The translations under genes were made by a program, and so were the position numbers. This document shows, in pieces, positions 51,033-61,997 of a stretch of 64,000 nucleotides of DNA (its first letter is position 1; each line of letters begins with the position of its first letter). Source of the stretch: Acidovorax defluvii (GTDB lineage: Bacteria > Pseudomonadota > Gammaproteobacteria > Burkholderiales > Burkholderiaceae_C); the NCBI GenBank assembly GCA_003268905.1, contig QLTU01000018.1, forward strand, positions 21,131-85,130, written 5' to 3'. Below the pieces are notes generated by a model. The model was given only the letters and a program-made list of their open reading frames with translations, was not told where the DNA came from and did not search any database.

Positions 51033-52044
<1,012 letters not shown>

Positions 52045-52064
<20 letters not shown>

Positions 52065-53097
52065 ACCCGCCACCGGGCAACCCCTGCCCAGCGTGCCCGG
52101 CCAGGCCGACCGCCTGCTGCGGCACCTGGAGTGGCATGTCATCCGGCGGCTCGACGGCCTGCTGCAGGGCGACTACGGCACGCTGGTGCGCGGCAGCGGG
52201 CTCGACCTGGCCGATCTGCGCGAGTACCAGCCCCACGACGATGTGCGCCACATCGACTGGAATGTGACGGCGCGCCTGAACGCGCCCCATGTGCGCGTGT
52301 TCACCGAAGACCGCGAAATGTCGGCCTGGTTTCTGCTGGACCTGAGCCCCTCCATCCACTTTGGCCCGCAGGGCCACGCCAAGCGCGACATCCTCACCCG
52401 CTTTGTGGCCGTGCTGGCGCGCCTGCTCACGCGCCACGGCAACCGCGTGGGCGCCATGCTGTATGGCGCGGGGGGTGCGGGTGGCGCAAAGAATGCAGAG
52501 GGCCGCAGCGCACGCGCGGTAGATGCCGTGCTGCCCCCGCGCAACAGCCGCGCGCAGGTGCTGCAACTGGTGCACCGGCTGCTGCAACCGGCCGCCGAAC
52601 GGGCGGCGGGCGGCACGCAACTGGGCTTGCTGCTGCAGGCCGGGCTGGGCGGCATTCGCAGGCGCTCCACAGTGTTCGTGGTGTCGGACTTCATCAGCGC
52701 GCCCGGCTGGGAAAAACCGCTGGCCCAGCTGGCGCAGCGCCACGACGTGGTGGCCGTGCGCCTGTTCGATCCGCTCGAACTGGAGCTGCCCGACCTGGGC
52801 CTGGTACTGTTGCGCGATGCCGAGACCGGCGAGCAACTGCAGGTCGACACGCACGACAAGGCCTTTCGCCAGCGCTTTGCCCGCCTGTCCGCCGAGCGCG
52901 AGGCCGCCCTGCGCACCAGCCTGGCCGCCGCGGGCGCCGACACGCTGGAGCTGCGCACCGATGACGACCTGATCGACGCCCTGCTGCGCTTCATGGACCT
53001 GCGCCAGCGCCGCGCCGGGCCGCGGCTGCGCGCTGTCCAGTCCAGCCCCCGCCCCACCACCGTGCTGGCCGGGCAGACCGCGCAGGCCACTGCCTGA
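52045..53097 (+). CDS. DUF58 domain-containing protein
   Basis: 350 residues from the ATG at 52045, overlapping moxR by 20 bases. The DUF58 signature DLREYQPHDDVRHIDWNVTA is at ~56-75. It is followed by a VWA-like region (SAWFLLDLSPSIHFGPQGHA, LTRHGNRVGAMLY) whose MIDAS-like Asp/Ser set is partial, and a C-terminal helical part (FRQRFARLSAEREAALRTSL). No membrane helix is evident. It is a standard member of MoxR operons and probably links the ATPase to the BatA membrane protein. Confidence 0.9.
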
Positions 53098-53124
53098 AAC
53101 CCACTCACCCAAGGACACCCGACC

Positions 53125-54168
53125 ATGGTCTTTCTCTGGCCCACCCTGCTCTGGCTGCTGCTGGCGGTGCCGCTGCTGGTGGCGCTGTACGCCTGGCTGC
53201 TGCACCGGCGCAAGCAGCAGGCGCTGAACTACCCCAGCCTCGGCCTGGTGCGCGCGGCGCTCGGCCCCGGCCAGCGCCTGCGCCGCCACATCCCGCCCAC
53301 CCTGTTTTTGCTGGCGCTGGTGGCCCTGCTGCTGGCGGCGGCGCGCCCCATGGCGGTGATCACGCTGCCCTCAGAGCAGCAGACCATCGTGCTGGCCATG
53401 GATGTGTCGGGCAGCATGCGCGCCACTGACGTGGAGCCCGACCGCCTCACCGCCGCGCAGAACGCCGCCAAGGCCTTCATTGCCGAGCTGCCGCGCCATG
53501 TGCGCGTGGGCATCGTGGCGTTTGCGGGCAGCGCCCAACTGGCGCAACTGCCCACCCAGAGCCATGAAGACCTGGTCAAGGCGATCGACAGCTTTCAGCT
53601 GCAGCGCGGCACGGCCACGGGTAACGGCATCATGCTGGCGCTGGCCACGCTGTTCCCCAACGCAGGCATCGACATTGCCGCTCTGGGCGAGCGCCAGGCC
53701 ATGCGGCCGCGCTCGCTCGACGAGGTCACCCGGCAGGACCCGGCCAAGGCCTTCACGCCCGTGGCCCCCGGGTCTTACAACTCGGCGGCCATCATCATGC
53801 TGACCGACGGCCAGCGCACCACCGGCGTCGATCCACTCGAAGCCGCCCAGTGGGCCGCCGACCGGGGCGTGCGTGTTTACACCGTGGGCGTGGGCACGGT
53901 GCAGGGTGAAACCATCGGTTTTGAGGGCTGGTCGATGCGCGTGCGGCTCGATGAAGAAACCCTCAAGGCGGTGGCCTTGCGCACCCAGGCCGAATACTTC
54001 CACGCTGCCACGGCGGCCGACCTGAAGAAGGTCTATGAAACCCTGAGTTCGCGCCTGACGGTGGAAAAGCGCGAAACCGAAGTCTCTGCCCTGCTGGCGC
54101 TGGTGGGCGCCGCGCTGGCGGTGCTGGCCGCCGGGCTGTCGGTGGGGTGGTTCGGGCGGGTGATGTAG
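53125..54168 (+). CDS. batA: VWA domain membrane protein (BatA-like)
   Basis: 347 residues, with AAGGA before the ATG. Two N-terminal membrane helices (~4-24 and 58-74) and one at the C-terminus frame a VWA domain with an intact MIDAS site (DVSGSMRATD: D93, S95, S97), plus NAAKAFIAELPRHVRVGIVA and LTDGQRTTGVDPL for the other metal contacts. BatA proteins sit in the inner membrane and bind partners by divalent metal. No batB or TPR-containing batC/D gene follows: a family A repeat and the convergent creatininase gene come next, so this operon is a shortened version of the aerotolerance (Bat) set. Confidence 0.88.
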   Translation: MVFLWPTLLWLLLAVPLLVALYAWLLHRRKQQALNYPSLGLVRAALGPGQRLRRHIPPTLFLLALVALLLAAARPMAVITLPSEQQTIVLAMDVSGSMRATDVEPDRLTAAQNAAKAFIAELPRHVRVGIVAFAGSAQLAQLPTQSHEDLVKAIDSFQLQRGTATGNGIMLALATLFPNAGIDIAALGERQAMRPRSLDEVTRQDPAKAFTPVAPGSYNSAAIIMLTDGQRTTGVDPLEAAQWAADRGVRVYTVGVGTVQGETIGFEGWSMRVRLDEETLKAVALRTQAEYFHAATAADLKKVYETLSSRLTVEKRETEVSALLALVGAALAVLAAGLSVGWFGRVM

Positions 54169-54177
54169 TTAAAAAAC

Positions 54178-54232
54178 TATCAAAATAATAGCTGCTTGCG
54201 CTTATTCCATAAGCGCTAGAGGCCAAAAACAC
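54178..54232. repeat. Hairpin repeat family A, copy 11 (convergent gap)
   Basis: AATAATAGCTGCTTGCGCTT, ATTCCATAAGCGCTAGAGGC, then CAAAAACACCC. It has the perfect core GCGCTTAT-TCC-ATAAGCGC. It lies between the batA and creatininase 3' ends, again where a two-way terminator would be useful. Confidence 0.88.
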
Positions 54233-54244
54233 CCAAAATACGCG

Positions 54245-55102
54245 TTATTCGACCAGGCCCCCGGCGCCATCCACCAAGGTGGCCAGCGGCAGGTCGTGCA
54301 GCTCTTGCAGCAAGCGCACCAGTTGCTGTGCGGCGGCATCCACCACCGCGCGGCCCTTGTCGGCTGTGGCGGCGGCGGCATTGCCCACGGCACCGGCCAC
54401 GTGGTAGTCCTGCATCTGCCAGCCCAGCTTGGCGCTTTTGCCGTTGCCCAGGATGGCGTAGCGCTCGGCCCGGTCCTGCGAGGTGGAGCGGAAATCGCGC
54501 GCGTGCTCCATGTGCACCGCGCTTGGCGCCAGGTGCAGCATCATTGAGGTCTCGATCTCGCCCGCATGGATGCCAAAGCGGTGCTCTTCGGCGCTGAACT
54601 GGCCAGCCACGGCGTCGGGCAGAGGCAGGCTAAACCAGCTGGCGCTGTAGACCAGCAGATGGCTGCGCGTGCGCAACTCGCGCGCCACGATGTCCATCAC
54701 GCTGACCTGGCCGCCATGGCCGTTGAACAGCAAGAGCTTTTTCACCCCGGCGCGCGCCACGCATTCGCCAATCTCGGTCCACAGCGCGATCACCGTGGCC
54801 GGCGACAGCGTGAGCGTGCCCGGAAAGCGGATGTGCTCGGGGCTCAGGCCCACCACCTGCGGCGGCAAAAACAGCACGGGCAGCGCAGCGGGCAGCAGCG
54901 GCAGCGCGGCGTCCATCACGCCCTGCAGCAGCGTGGCATCCACCGACAGCGGCAGGTGCGGCCCATGCTGCTCGATGGCCGCCACGGGCAGCACGGCCAC
55001 CGTCTGCCGGGCCTGGCCGCTGGCGCGCAGCCCGGTGAAGTCGCGGGTGGAAAGGTCGGCCCAGAAGCGCGACGGCAGGGGTGGGTGGGTGGCAGCGGTC
55101 AT
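54245..55102 (-). CDS. Creatininase family protein
   Basis: 285 residues from the ATG at 55102 (an ATG nine bases earlier is equally usable). Metal ligands of the family are visible: AAIEQHGPHLPLSVDA (Glu, His, Asp), LLFNGHGGQVSVMD (His) and IHAGEIETSMMLHL (Glu). The fold forms dinuclear amidohydrolases such as creatininase, but bacterial paralogues often act on other amides (for example FAPy-type or mycofactocin substrates). It is a single gene, convergent with the MoxR operon. Confidence 0.87.
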   Translation of the reverse strand: MTAATHPPLPSRFWADLSTRDFTGLRASGQARQTVAVLPVAAIEQHGPHLPLSVDATLLQGVMDAALPLLPAALPVLFLPPQVVGLSPEHIRFPGTLTLSPATVIALWTEIGECVARAGVKKLLLFNGHGGQVSVMDIVARELRTRSHLLVYSASWFSLPLPDAVAGQFSAEEHRFGIHAGEIETSMMLHLAPSAVHMEHARDFRSTSQDRAERYAILGNGKSAKLGWQMQDYHVAGAVGNAAAATADKGRAVVDAAAQQLVRLLQELHDLPLATLVDGAGGLVE

Positions 55103-55154
55103 GCCCGCCATGGTAGTGGCTGCCGCCTCGGCCTGGGCATGAAAGGAATGCAGG

Positions 55155-55550
55155 TCACTTGAGCACCGTGGTGAGCAGCCAATACAGCAGATGGCCCACG
55201 CCCATCGCAAGCAACAGCACCAGTGCCAGCCCGCTGGCGCGCGTGCTGAAGCCACGGCGGCGCTGCCATGCCCGCACTGCCAGCGCCGCCACCAGCCCCA
55301 CGCCCGCCAGCACGGCCCACACCACCCAGACAAGACCCCGGTAAATGCAGCCAAAGTTCTCGCAATACAACGTGAAGCCGTGAAAGGACAGCGCTGCCAG
55401 CAACGCACACAGGCCCAGCAGCAGCCAGCCGCTGCCACGCAGCAGGCGGGTGAGCGAGCGCGACCAGATAGTTGCTGCAGGAACGACCACAGAAGAAGAA
55501 GAAGAAGAAGAAGAGGGCTGCATGGAAGTGGATGTGCCCGACAGGGGCAT
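55155..55550 (-). CDS. Small membrane protein with poly-Ser codon tract
   Basis: About 131 residues from the ATG at 55550 (55523 would drop nine). After a run of eight Ser (codons TCT x8, at 55492-55515) there are three hydrophobic segments: GSGWLLLGLCALLAALSFHG, then LVWVVWAVLAGVGLVAALAV and ALVLLLAMGVGHLLYWLLTT. A short conserved-looking stretch, YCENFGCIYRG, between the first two has two Cys. I cannot assign a family. The trinucleotide tract can change length without breaking the frame. It is upstream of the creatininase gene on the same strand. Confidence 0.55.
   Translation of the reverse strand: MPLSGTSTSMQPSSSSSSSSVVVPAATIWSRSLTRLLRGSGWLLLGLCALLAALSFHGFTLYCENFGCIYRGLVWVVWAVLAGVGLVAALAVRAWQRRRGFSTRASGLALVLLLAMGVGHLLYWLLTTVLK
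55492..55515. repeat. Trinucleotide repeat (GAA)8 / (TTC)8
   Basis: Eight uninterrupted GAA units on the plus strand. The minus-strand gene reads the tract as eight TCT serine codons, so unit changes preserve the frame. Unusually pure for this GC-rich genome. Confidence 0.88.
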
Positions 55551-55703
55551 GACCACCCCGACTATCCACCAGTTGGAGGCACCCCGGTGCACGGGATGCA
55601 ATGGCTTACCCCGACGGTCAGACAACGGGGACAATAGCGGCTCGCGCGCGGTCGTTTTGCATCAGGCCCTTGGGACCGCGGCGCTCACTTTTTGCACGTC
55701 GCC

Positions 55704-58700
55704 ATGCCTTTGTCCCTGCCCTCTTTTTCTATTGCCTCCTCGCGCCAGCAACGCTGGCTTCGCCTCGCAGTGGGCGCACTGGCGGCCTTGATCGTGATTT
55801 GGCTGGTCAGCTGGCTGGCTATTGCGCATTTGGCGAAAGGCCCGCTGGAGCGCATCGCCAGTGAACAGCTGGGGCGCCCGGTGACTGTGGGGGCGATCGA
55901 GTTCACGCCCTGGACGCTGGAATTGACCCTGCGCGACATCGCCATTGGCGGCGCCCAGGGCGGCCCCCCGCAGCTTCAGATTGCACGCATCTATGCCGAT
56001 GCCGAGCTGCAGTCGCTGGTGCGCCTGGCGCCGGTGGTGGATGCCCTCGCGATCGACGCCCCCCATCTGCGGCTCACGCACCTCTCGGACGGCCACTACG
56101 ACGTGGACGACATCCTCGCCCGGCTCGCCGCCCCCAGCGACAAACCGGCCAGCGGCCCCGCACGGCTGGCGCTTTACAACCTGGCGCTAACGGACGGCAC
56201 CATCGAATTCAACGACCACAGGGTCGACGCACTCCACACCGTGCGCCAGCTGGCCCTCAAAGTGCCTTTCATCAGCACCCTGCCCTCGCAACGCGAGATC
56301 AAGGTGGAGCCGCACCTGTCGTTTGTCGTCGGCGACAGCCGGTTTGACTCGTCGGTGCAGGGCACGCCTTTTGCACAGACCGGCAAGGGCGACGCCACGG
56401 TGAAGTGGGAAGGGCTTGATCTGGCGCCTTACCTGCCCTACCTGCCCGCCAGCCTGCCGGTGCGGGTGCAGGGTGCCTTGCTCGACCTGGACCTGAAGGT
56501 GGCGTTTGAGCAGGCACCCCGCCTGGCCGTGACACTGAGCGGCACGGCGCAGACGCGCAACGTCAAGATTGCTGACCGCAACAACCAGCCCCTGCTGTCG
56601 TACGAGCGCCTCACGGTGGACATGGCCGATGTGCGGCCGCTCGACCAGGTGGTGCGCCTGGCCCGCGTGGAGCTGGCGTCGCCCATCGTGACGGCCGCGC
56701 GCAATGCCCAGGGCGCGGTCAACCTCGCGCAACTGGCTACCCCGGCCGCCGCCGCCAAACCGGCAGCGCCGGCACGCACATCACCGGCGGCATTGGCCCC
56801 CCAGGCCCCCGCCAGCAGCGCAAACCCACCCGCAGCCACAGCCCCCGCCCCCGGCTGGACCGTGGCGGTGGCGCAGGCCGCCGTGCGCAAGGGCCAGGTG
56901 CGCTGGAGCGACCAGAGCACCCGCCCCGCCGCCGCGCTGGAGGCCACCGACCTCACGCTGGATGTGGCCGATGTGGCCTATCCCTTCAAGGCCCCGCTCA
57001 CCTTCACGGGCGCGCTGGGCGTGCAGGGCAGCACCCTGGCTTTCAAGGGTCAGGCCACCGACCGTGCCGCCGAGGTGCGCCTGACTGCCCAGGCCCTCGC
57101 CCTGCAACTGGCCGCGCCCTACCTGGCCCAGACGCTGGAGCCCGTGCTGACCGGCCTGGTCAGCGGCGAGCTGGCCCTGCAGTGGCAAGCCCCTGCTGGC
57201 GACGCCGCCAAGGCAGGCGCTACGGGCATCACGCTCGGCGCGGGTCCCCTGGCGCTGGAGCAACTGGCCCTGCAACAGGGCAAGACCGCGCTGGCCAGCG
57301 TGGGCAAGCTGGCGCTGGACGGCCTGAAGCTGAACCTGGACACGCGCACCGTGGACATCGAGCGCCTGGGCATCACCCAGCCCAAGGCCACGGTGGAACG
57401 CGCCGCCGATGGCCGCTGGCTGGCCGAGCGCTGGCTCAAGTCCGCGCCCGCCGCCACGCCCGCCGGCGCCACCACAGCGGAAGCCTCCGCACCGCCACCC
57501 GCTGCGCCCGCTGCACCCGCATGGCGCGTGCGCCTGGGCGAGCTGGCTGTAGACGAGGGCAGCATGGCCTTTGCCGACCGCGCCCAGCCCCGCCCCGTGG
57601 CGCTGAACCTGTCGGCGCTGAGCCTGCAGGCCCGCAACCTGGCGCTGGACGGCGGCAAGCCCGAGGCCTTCCAGCTCTCGGCCCGGGTGGCCGCACGCCG
57701 CGGCAATGCCGGCTTTGTCGAATCCCGGGGCAACGCCGGCATAGTCGAATCCCGGGGCAATGCCGGCAAGCTCGACTACCGGGGTACGCTGACACCCCAG
57801 CCCTTTGCCACGCAGGGGCGCCTGGAGGCCAGCCGCCTGCCCCTGCACGCCCTGGACGGCTACCTGGCCGACCGGTTCGCCATCGAGTTGCTGCACGCCG
57901 AGGCGGGTTTTCGGGGCCAGGTGGCCATGGCCCAAAGCGCGCGCGGCACCACGCTGCGCGTGAGCGGCGATGCCGCCATCGACGAGCTGCGCGCCAACAG
58001 CACGGCTGCCGCCACGCCCAAGACCGCAGACCAGGTGGGCGAAGAACTGCTGGCCTGGAAGAGCCTGGGCCTGCGCGGCCTGAGCGTGGCCCTGGCGCCC
58101 GACACCGCCCCCGGGTGGAGGTCAAAGAGACCAGCCTGGCCGACTTCTTTGCGCGCATCACCATCAACGAAAACGGCCGCATCAACCTGAGCGACATTGC
58201 CAAAAGCCCCGCCCAGGTCAACAGCACGCCCCCGGCCGCCGACACCGCACCAGCCGCCCCCGTGGCGCAGGCGCCAAGCTCGCCCCCCGACACGCCCGCG
58301 AGCACCGCCAACGCCACGGCATCGGCCAGCACCGCGCTGCCCCCCTCCCCAGCCACCCCGCCCGACCCCCTGGCCCCGGTGGTGGTGTTCGGCCCGGTGA
58401 GCCTGGTCAACGGCAAGGTGCTGTTCTCGGACTTTTTCATCAAGCCCAACTACTCGGCCGACCTGACCGAGCTGACCGGCAAGCTCAGCGCGTTCTCGTC
58501 CCAACCTGCGGGCAGCGAGCCCGTGCTGGCCGACCTGGAGCTGCGCGGGCGCGCCGAGGGCTCGGCATCGCTGGAGATCACCGGCAAGCTCAATCCGCTG
58601 GCCAAGCCGCTGGCGCTCGATATCCAGGGCAAGGTGCGCGACCTCGAACTGCCACCCCTTACGCCTTATTCCGTCAAATACGCGGGGCACGGCATCGAGC

Positions 58701-59554
58701 GCGGCAAGCTCAGCATGGATGTCTCTTACAAGGTGCTGCCCAACGGCCAGCTCACGGCGAGCAACAAGCTGGTGCTCAACCAGCTCACGTTCGGCGACCC
58801 GGTGGAGGGCGCCCCCAACAGCCTGCCGGTGAAACTGGCCGTGGCCCTGCTGTCCGACAGCCGTGGCGTGATCGACCTCGATCTGCCCATCAGCGGCTCG
58901 CTGAACGACCCGCAATTTCGCATCGGCCCCGTCATCTTCAAAATCATCGTCAACCTGATCGGCAAGGCCATCACCGCCCCGTTCAGCCTGCTGGCCCGCG
59001 CTTTTGGCGGTGGTGACGAACTGAGCAGCGTGGCCTTTGCCCCAGGCAGTGCCGCCCTCACGCCCGAGGCCCGGCAGGGCCTGGACAAGGTGGCCAAAGC
59101 GCTCACCGAACGGCCCGCGCTCAAGATCACCGTCACCGGCACGGCCAGCCTCGAGCGCGAACGCGACGCCATCCAGCGCGAGCGCCTGCAAGCGCTGGTG
59201 CACGCCGCAAAACGCCGCGCGGCCCCCGCCGACACCACCCCCGTGCAGGCCGCCGAATACCCGGCGCTGCTCAAAGAGGTGTACCGCCGCGCCGACATGC
59301 CCAAGCCGCGCAACCTGGTGGGCATGGCCAAAGACCTGCCAGTGCCCGAGATGGAAGCCCTGCTGCTGGCCCACCTGCCCGCCGCCACCGAAGACGAGGC
59401 CACCGAGCTGGCCACACAGCGCGGCCAGGCAGTCAAGGCTTATCTGGCCGAGCAAAAGCTGCCCGAGGAGCGCCTGTTCATCGCCGCACCCAAGGCCGCC
59501 AAGCCCGACGAAAAATGGACGCCCCAGGCCCAGTTGAACCTGGCAACACAATAA
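55704..59554 (+). pseudogene. DUF748 (AsmA-like) protein, interrupted by one frameshift
   Basis: The reading frame from 55704 runs to 58190, but the homologous protein continues in the -1 frame to 59554. The join is at the C5 run 58108-58112: with one more C the text becomes ALAPDTAPRVEVKETSLADF, which is smooth. The restored product is ~1284 residues. It has an N-terminal membrane helix (LAVGALAALIVIWLVSWLAI), AsmA-like repeats (SEQLGRPVTVGAIEFTPWTL and LDLKVAFEQAPRLAVTLSGT), Pro/Ala linkers, a DUF748 core (FGPVSLVNGKVLFSDFFIKP) and an OmpA-like end (VAFAPGSAALTPEARQGLDK). A 27-bp unit repeats three times at 57699-57779. The role would be in envelope lipid traffic or assembly, as for AsmA relatives. 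The break could be base-calling error or real. Confidence 0.75.
57699..57779 (+). repeat. 27-bp tandem repeat, three units, in the DUF748 gene
   Basis: Units at 57699, 57726 and 57753 code RGNAGFVES, RGNAGIVES and RGNAGKLDY. The first two differ at only five bases, and the third has diverged more. In-frame expansion of a beta-strand-like nonapeptide. Confidence 0.85.
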
Positions 59555-59646
59555 GGCAGGCCGCGGGCTCCAGGCAGGGCGCTCCGGCGCGCCCGGCCGG
59601 GGGCGCCGGAACCAACCGCTGCGCCGAGCGCTCACACCCTCTAACC

Positions 59647-61941
59647 ATGCCCCAACGCCTGCACTTCCGCCTCTTTTTAGCTCTGCTTTTTATAGCTGTT
59701 AGCGCTTTATCCACGGGCGCCAACGCCCAATTTGGCCAAAAATCCAGCGCCGCAGCCGGCAGCGTGGTCACCACACCCTATGTGCGCGCCGAGCTGCTGG
59801 CCCATGCGCCCCAGGGCGTGGCGCCCGGCCAGCCGCTGTGGCTGGGCCTGCAAATCACCCACCAGCCCGAGTGGCACACCTACTGGAAGAACCCCGGCGA
59901 CTCTGGCCTGCCCACCGAACTGGTCTGGACGCTGCCCGCCGGCCTGGACGCTGGCGAAATCGCCTGGCCCCTGCCCCGAAAAATCCCCATCGGCACGCTG
60001 GCCAACTATGGCTACGAAGGCACGGTGCTGCTGCCCGTTCCCGTCACCGTGGCCAGCACCTTTGCCCCCGGCCCGCTGGCCAAGGACGCGACGATCAAAC
60101 TGCGCGCCTCCTGGCTGGTGTGCCGCAAGCAGTGCATTCCCGAAGAGGGCGAGTTCACGCTGCAGCTGCCGATTCAGAGCACCACGGCACTGAGCGGCGC
60201 GGCCTTCGACGCTGCCGCCAAGGCCCAGCCCAAGCCGGTGCTGGCGGGCACCAACGGCATCGTGCCCGACAGCCAGGCGCAGGTTGCCTCCGACGGCAAC
60301 ACCCTGAACGTCAGCGTGCAGGGGCTTCCCGCGGCGCTGCGGGGCAAAGCGCTGGACCTGTTCCCCGAGACCGCCGAGATCATCGATAACGCCGCGCCGT
60401 GGCCCCAGGCCTGGAACGGCAGCGTGTGGACGGCCACTGTGCCGCTGTCACCCCAGCGCAGCGCCAGCCCCAGCCTGATGCCGGTGGTGCTGGCCGAGAA
60501 GACCTCCGGGCAAGAAACCGCAGGCCACGCCACCGACCCCGACACGCGCACCGGCTACCGCGCCGAGCTGAAGGTGCTGGGCACCTGGCCGCAGGGCGCC
60601 GCCGTGGCCACCGTATCGCCCGCTCTGGAGGCTGCGCTCAAGGCCAATGCGGCGCAGGCGGGCGGCACCGCCGCCACCAATGCGGCAACGGCAACGCCAG
60701 GCGGCGGGGCCTCGTCCCTCACCCTCACGGCTGCGCTGCTGGGTGCCTTGCTGGGGGGCCTCATCCTCAACCTCATGCCCTGCGTGTTCCCGGTGCTGGC
60801 CATCAAGGTGGTGGGATTCACCCAGCATGCGCAAAACCGCCGCGCCCACCGCATCAGTGGCATCGCCTACACGGCGGGCGTGGTGCTGTCGTTCATCGCG
60901 CTGGGCGCACTCATGCTGGGCCTGCGGGCGGCGGGCGAGGCCATTGGCTGGGGCTTTCAGCTGCAGTCGCCCGCCGTGGTGGCGGGGCTGGCGGCACTGT
61001 TCACGCTGATCGCGCTGAATCTGGCGGGGGTGTTCGAATTGGGGCACTTTCTGCCGTCGTCAGTGGCCAGCCTTCAGGCGCGCCACCCGGTGGCAGACAG
61101 CTTTTTGACCGGCGTGCTGGCCGTGGCCGTGGCCTCGCCCTGCACGGCGCCGTTCATGGGCGCCTCACTGGGCCTCACGGCCACACTGCCCGCACCGCAG
61201 GCGCTGGCCGTGTTTGCGGCGCTGGGCCTGGGGCTGGCGCTGCCGTACCTGGCCGCGAGCTTTGTGCCCGCCGTGGCCCGCGCACTGCCGCGCCCCGGCG
61301 CCTGGATGGACACTTTCCGCAAGCTCATGGCCTTTCCCATGCTGGCCACCGTGGTGTGGCTGGTGTGGGTGCTGGGCCAGCAAAGCGGCATTGATGGCGC
61401 GGGCGCGCTGCTGATCCTGCTGGTGGGGCTGGCCATGGTGGTGTGGGCGCTGTCGCTGGCGGGCCGTGCCCGCTGCTGGATGGGCTCTGTGTCCATCGCG
61501 GCGATGGCGCTGCTGGTCTGGGCCTTTGCACCGCAGGTGACCACCGTTGCGTCCACCGCCGCGCCCGCCACGGCAGCATCCAGCGCCGAAGCCGCTGCAG
61601 GCACCGGCTGGCAGCCCTGGGCACCCGGCGCGGCCGAGCAGATCGTGGCCACCGGCCGCCCGGTGTTTGTGGACTTCACGGCCGCCTGGTGCGTGACCTG
61701 CCAATACAACAAAAAGACCACGCTGGCCAACGTCGACGTGCTGGCCGACTTGCAAGCCAGGAACGTGGCCCTGCTGCGCGCCGACTGGACGCGCCGCGAC
61801 CCCGCCATCACGGCGGCTCTCACCGCGCTGGGCCGCAGCGGCGTTCCCGTGTATGTGTTCTACCGCCCCGGCAAGCCGCCGGTGGTGCTGACGGAAGTGC
61901 TCAGCGTGGACGAGGTGCGGGCGGTGCTGGCCGACCTGTAG
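59647..61941 (+). CDS. ScsB/DsbD-family thiol-disulfide transporter; signal peptide lies in repeat
   Basis: 764 residues from the ATG at 59647; the earlier frame runs back into the DUF748 tail. Order: signal peptide, periplasmic N-terminal domain with C159 and C163 (LVCRKQCIPEEG, ScsB style), a DsbD membrane core of about eight helices with the redox Cys C379 (LNLMPCVFPVL) and C499 (AVASPCTAPFMG), and a C-terminal thioredoxin domain WCVTC (C682/C685). It carries electrons from cytoplasmic thioredoxin to periplasmic partners. The signal-peptide core (LFIAVSALSTGANA) is coded by a family A repeat copy. No scsC or copper-resistance genes are adjacent. Confidence 0.88.
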   Translation: MPQRLHFRLFLALLFIAVSALSTGANAQFGQKSSAAAGSVVTTPYVRAELLAHAPQGVAPGQPLWLGLQITHQPEWHTYWKNPGDSGLPTELVWTLPAGLDAGEIAWPLPRKIPIGTLANYGYEGTVLLPVPVTVASTFAPGPLAKDATIKLRASWLVCRKQCIPEEGEFTLQLPIQSTTALSGAAFDAAAKAQPKPVLAGTNGIVPDSQAQVASDGNTLNVSVQGLPAALRGKALDLFPETAEIIDNAAPWPQAWNGSVWTATVPLSPQRSASPSLMPVVLAEKTSGQETAGHATDPDTRTGYRAELKVLGTWPQGAAVATVSPALEAALKANAAQAGGTAATNAATATPGGGASSLTLTAALLGALLGGLILNLMPCVFPVLAIKVVGFTQHAQNRRAHRISGIAYTAGVVLSFIALGALMLGLRAAGEAIGWGFQLQSPAVVAGLAALFTLIALNLAGVFELGHFLPSSVASLQARHPVADSFLTGVLAVAVASPCTAPFMGASLGLTATLPAPQALAVFAALGLGLALPYLAASFVPAVARALPRPGAWMDTFRKLMAFPMLATVVWLVWVLGQQSGIDGAGALLILLVGLAMVVWALSLAGRARCWMGSVSIAAMALLVWAFAPQVTTVASTAAPATAASSAEAAAGTGWQPWAPGAAEQIVATGRPVFVDFTAAWCVTCQYNKKTTLANVDVLADLQARNVALLRADWTRRDPAITAALTALGRSGVPVYVFYRPGKPPVVLTEVLSVDEVRAVLADL
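59684..59727 (+). repeat. Hairpin repeat family A, copy 12 (inside signal-peptide coding sequence)
   Basis: CTCTGCTTTTTATAGCTGTT, AGCGCTTTATCCACGGGCGC, then CAAC. It shares TTTATAGCTG and AGCGCTTTATCCAC with copies 6 and 7. It codes FIAVSALSTGAN, which makes up the hydrophobic core and cleavage zone of the signal peptide. Confidence 0.75.
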
Positions 61942-61997
61942 CGGCGCAAGGGGCGGGCAGCGCACATGCGCGGTCATGCTTGCGTACACTGCCACGC

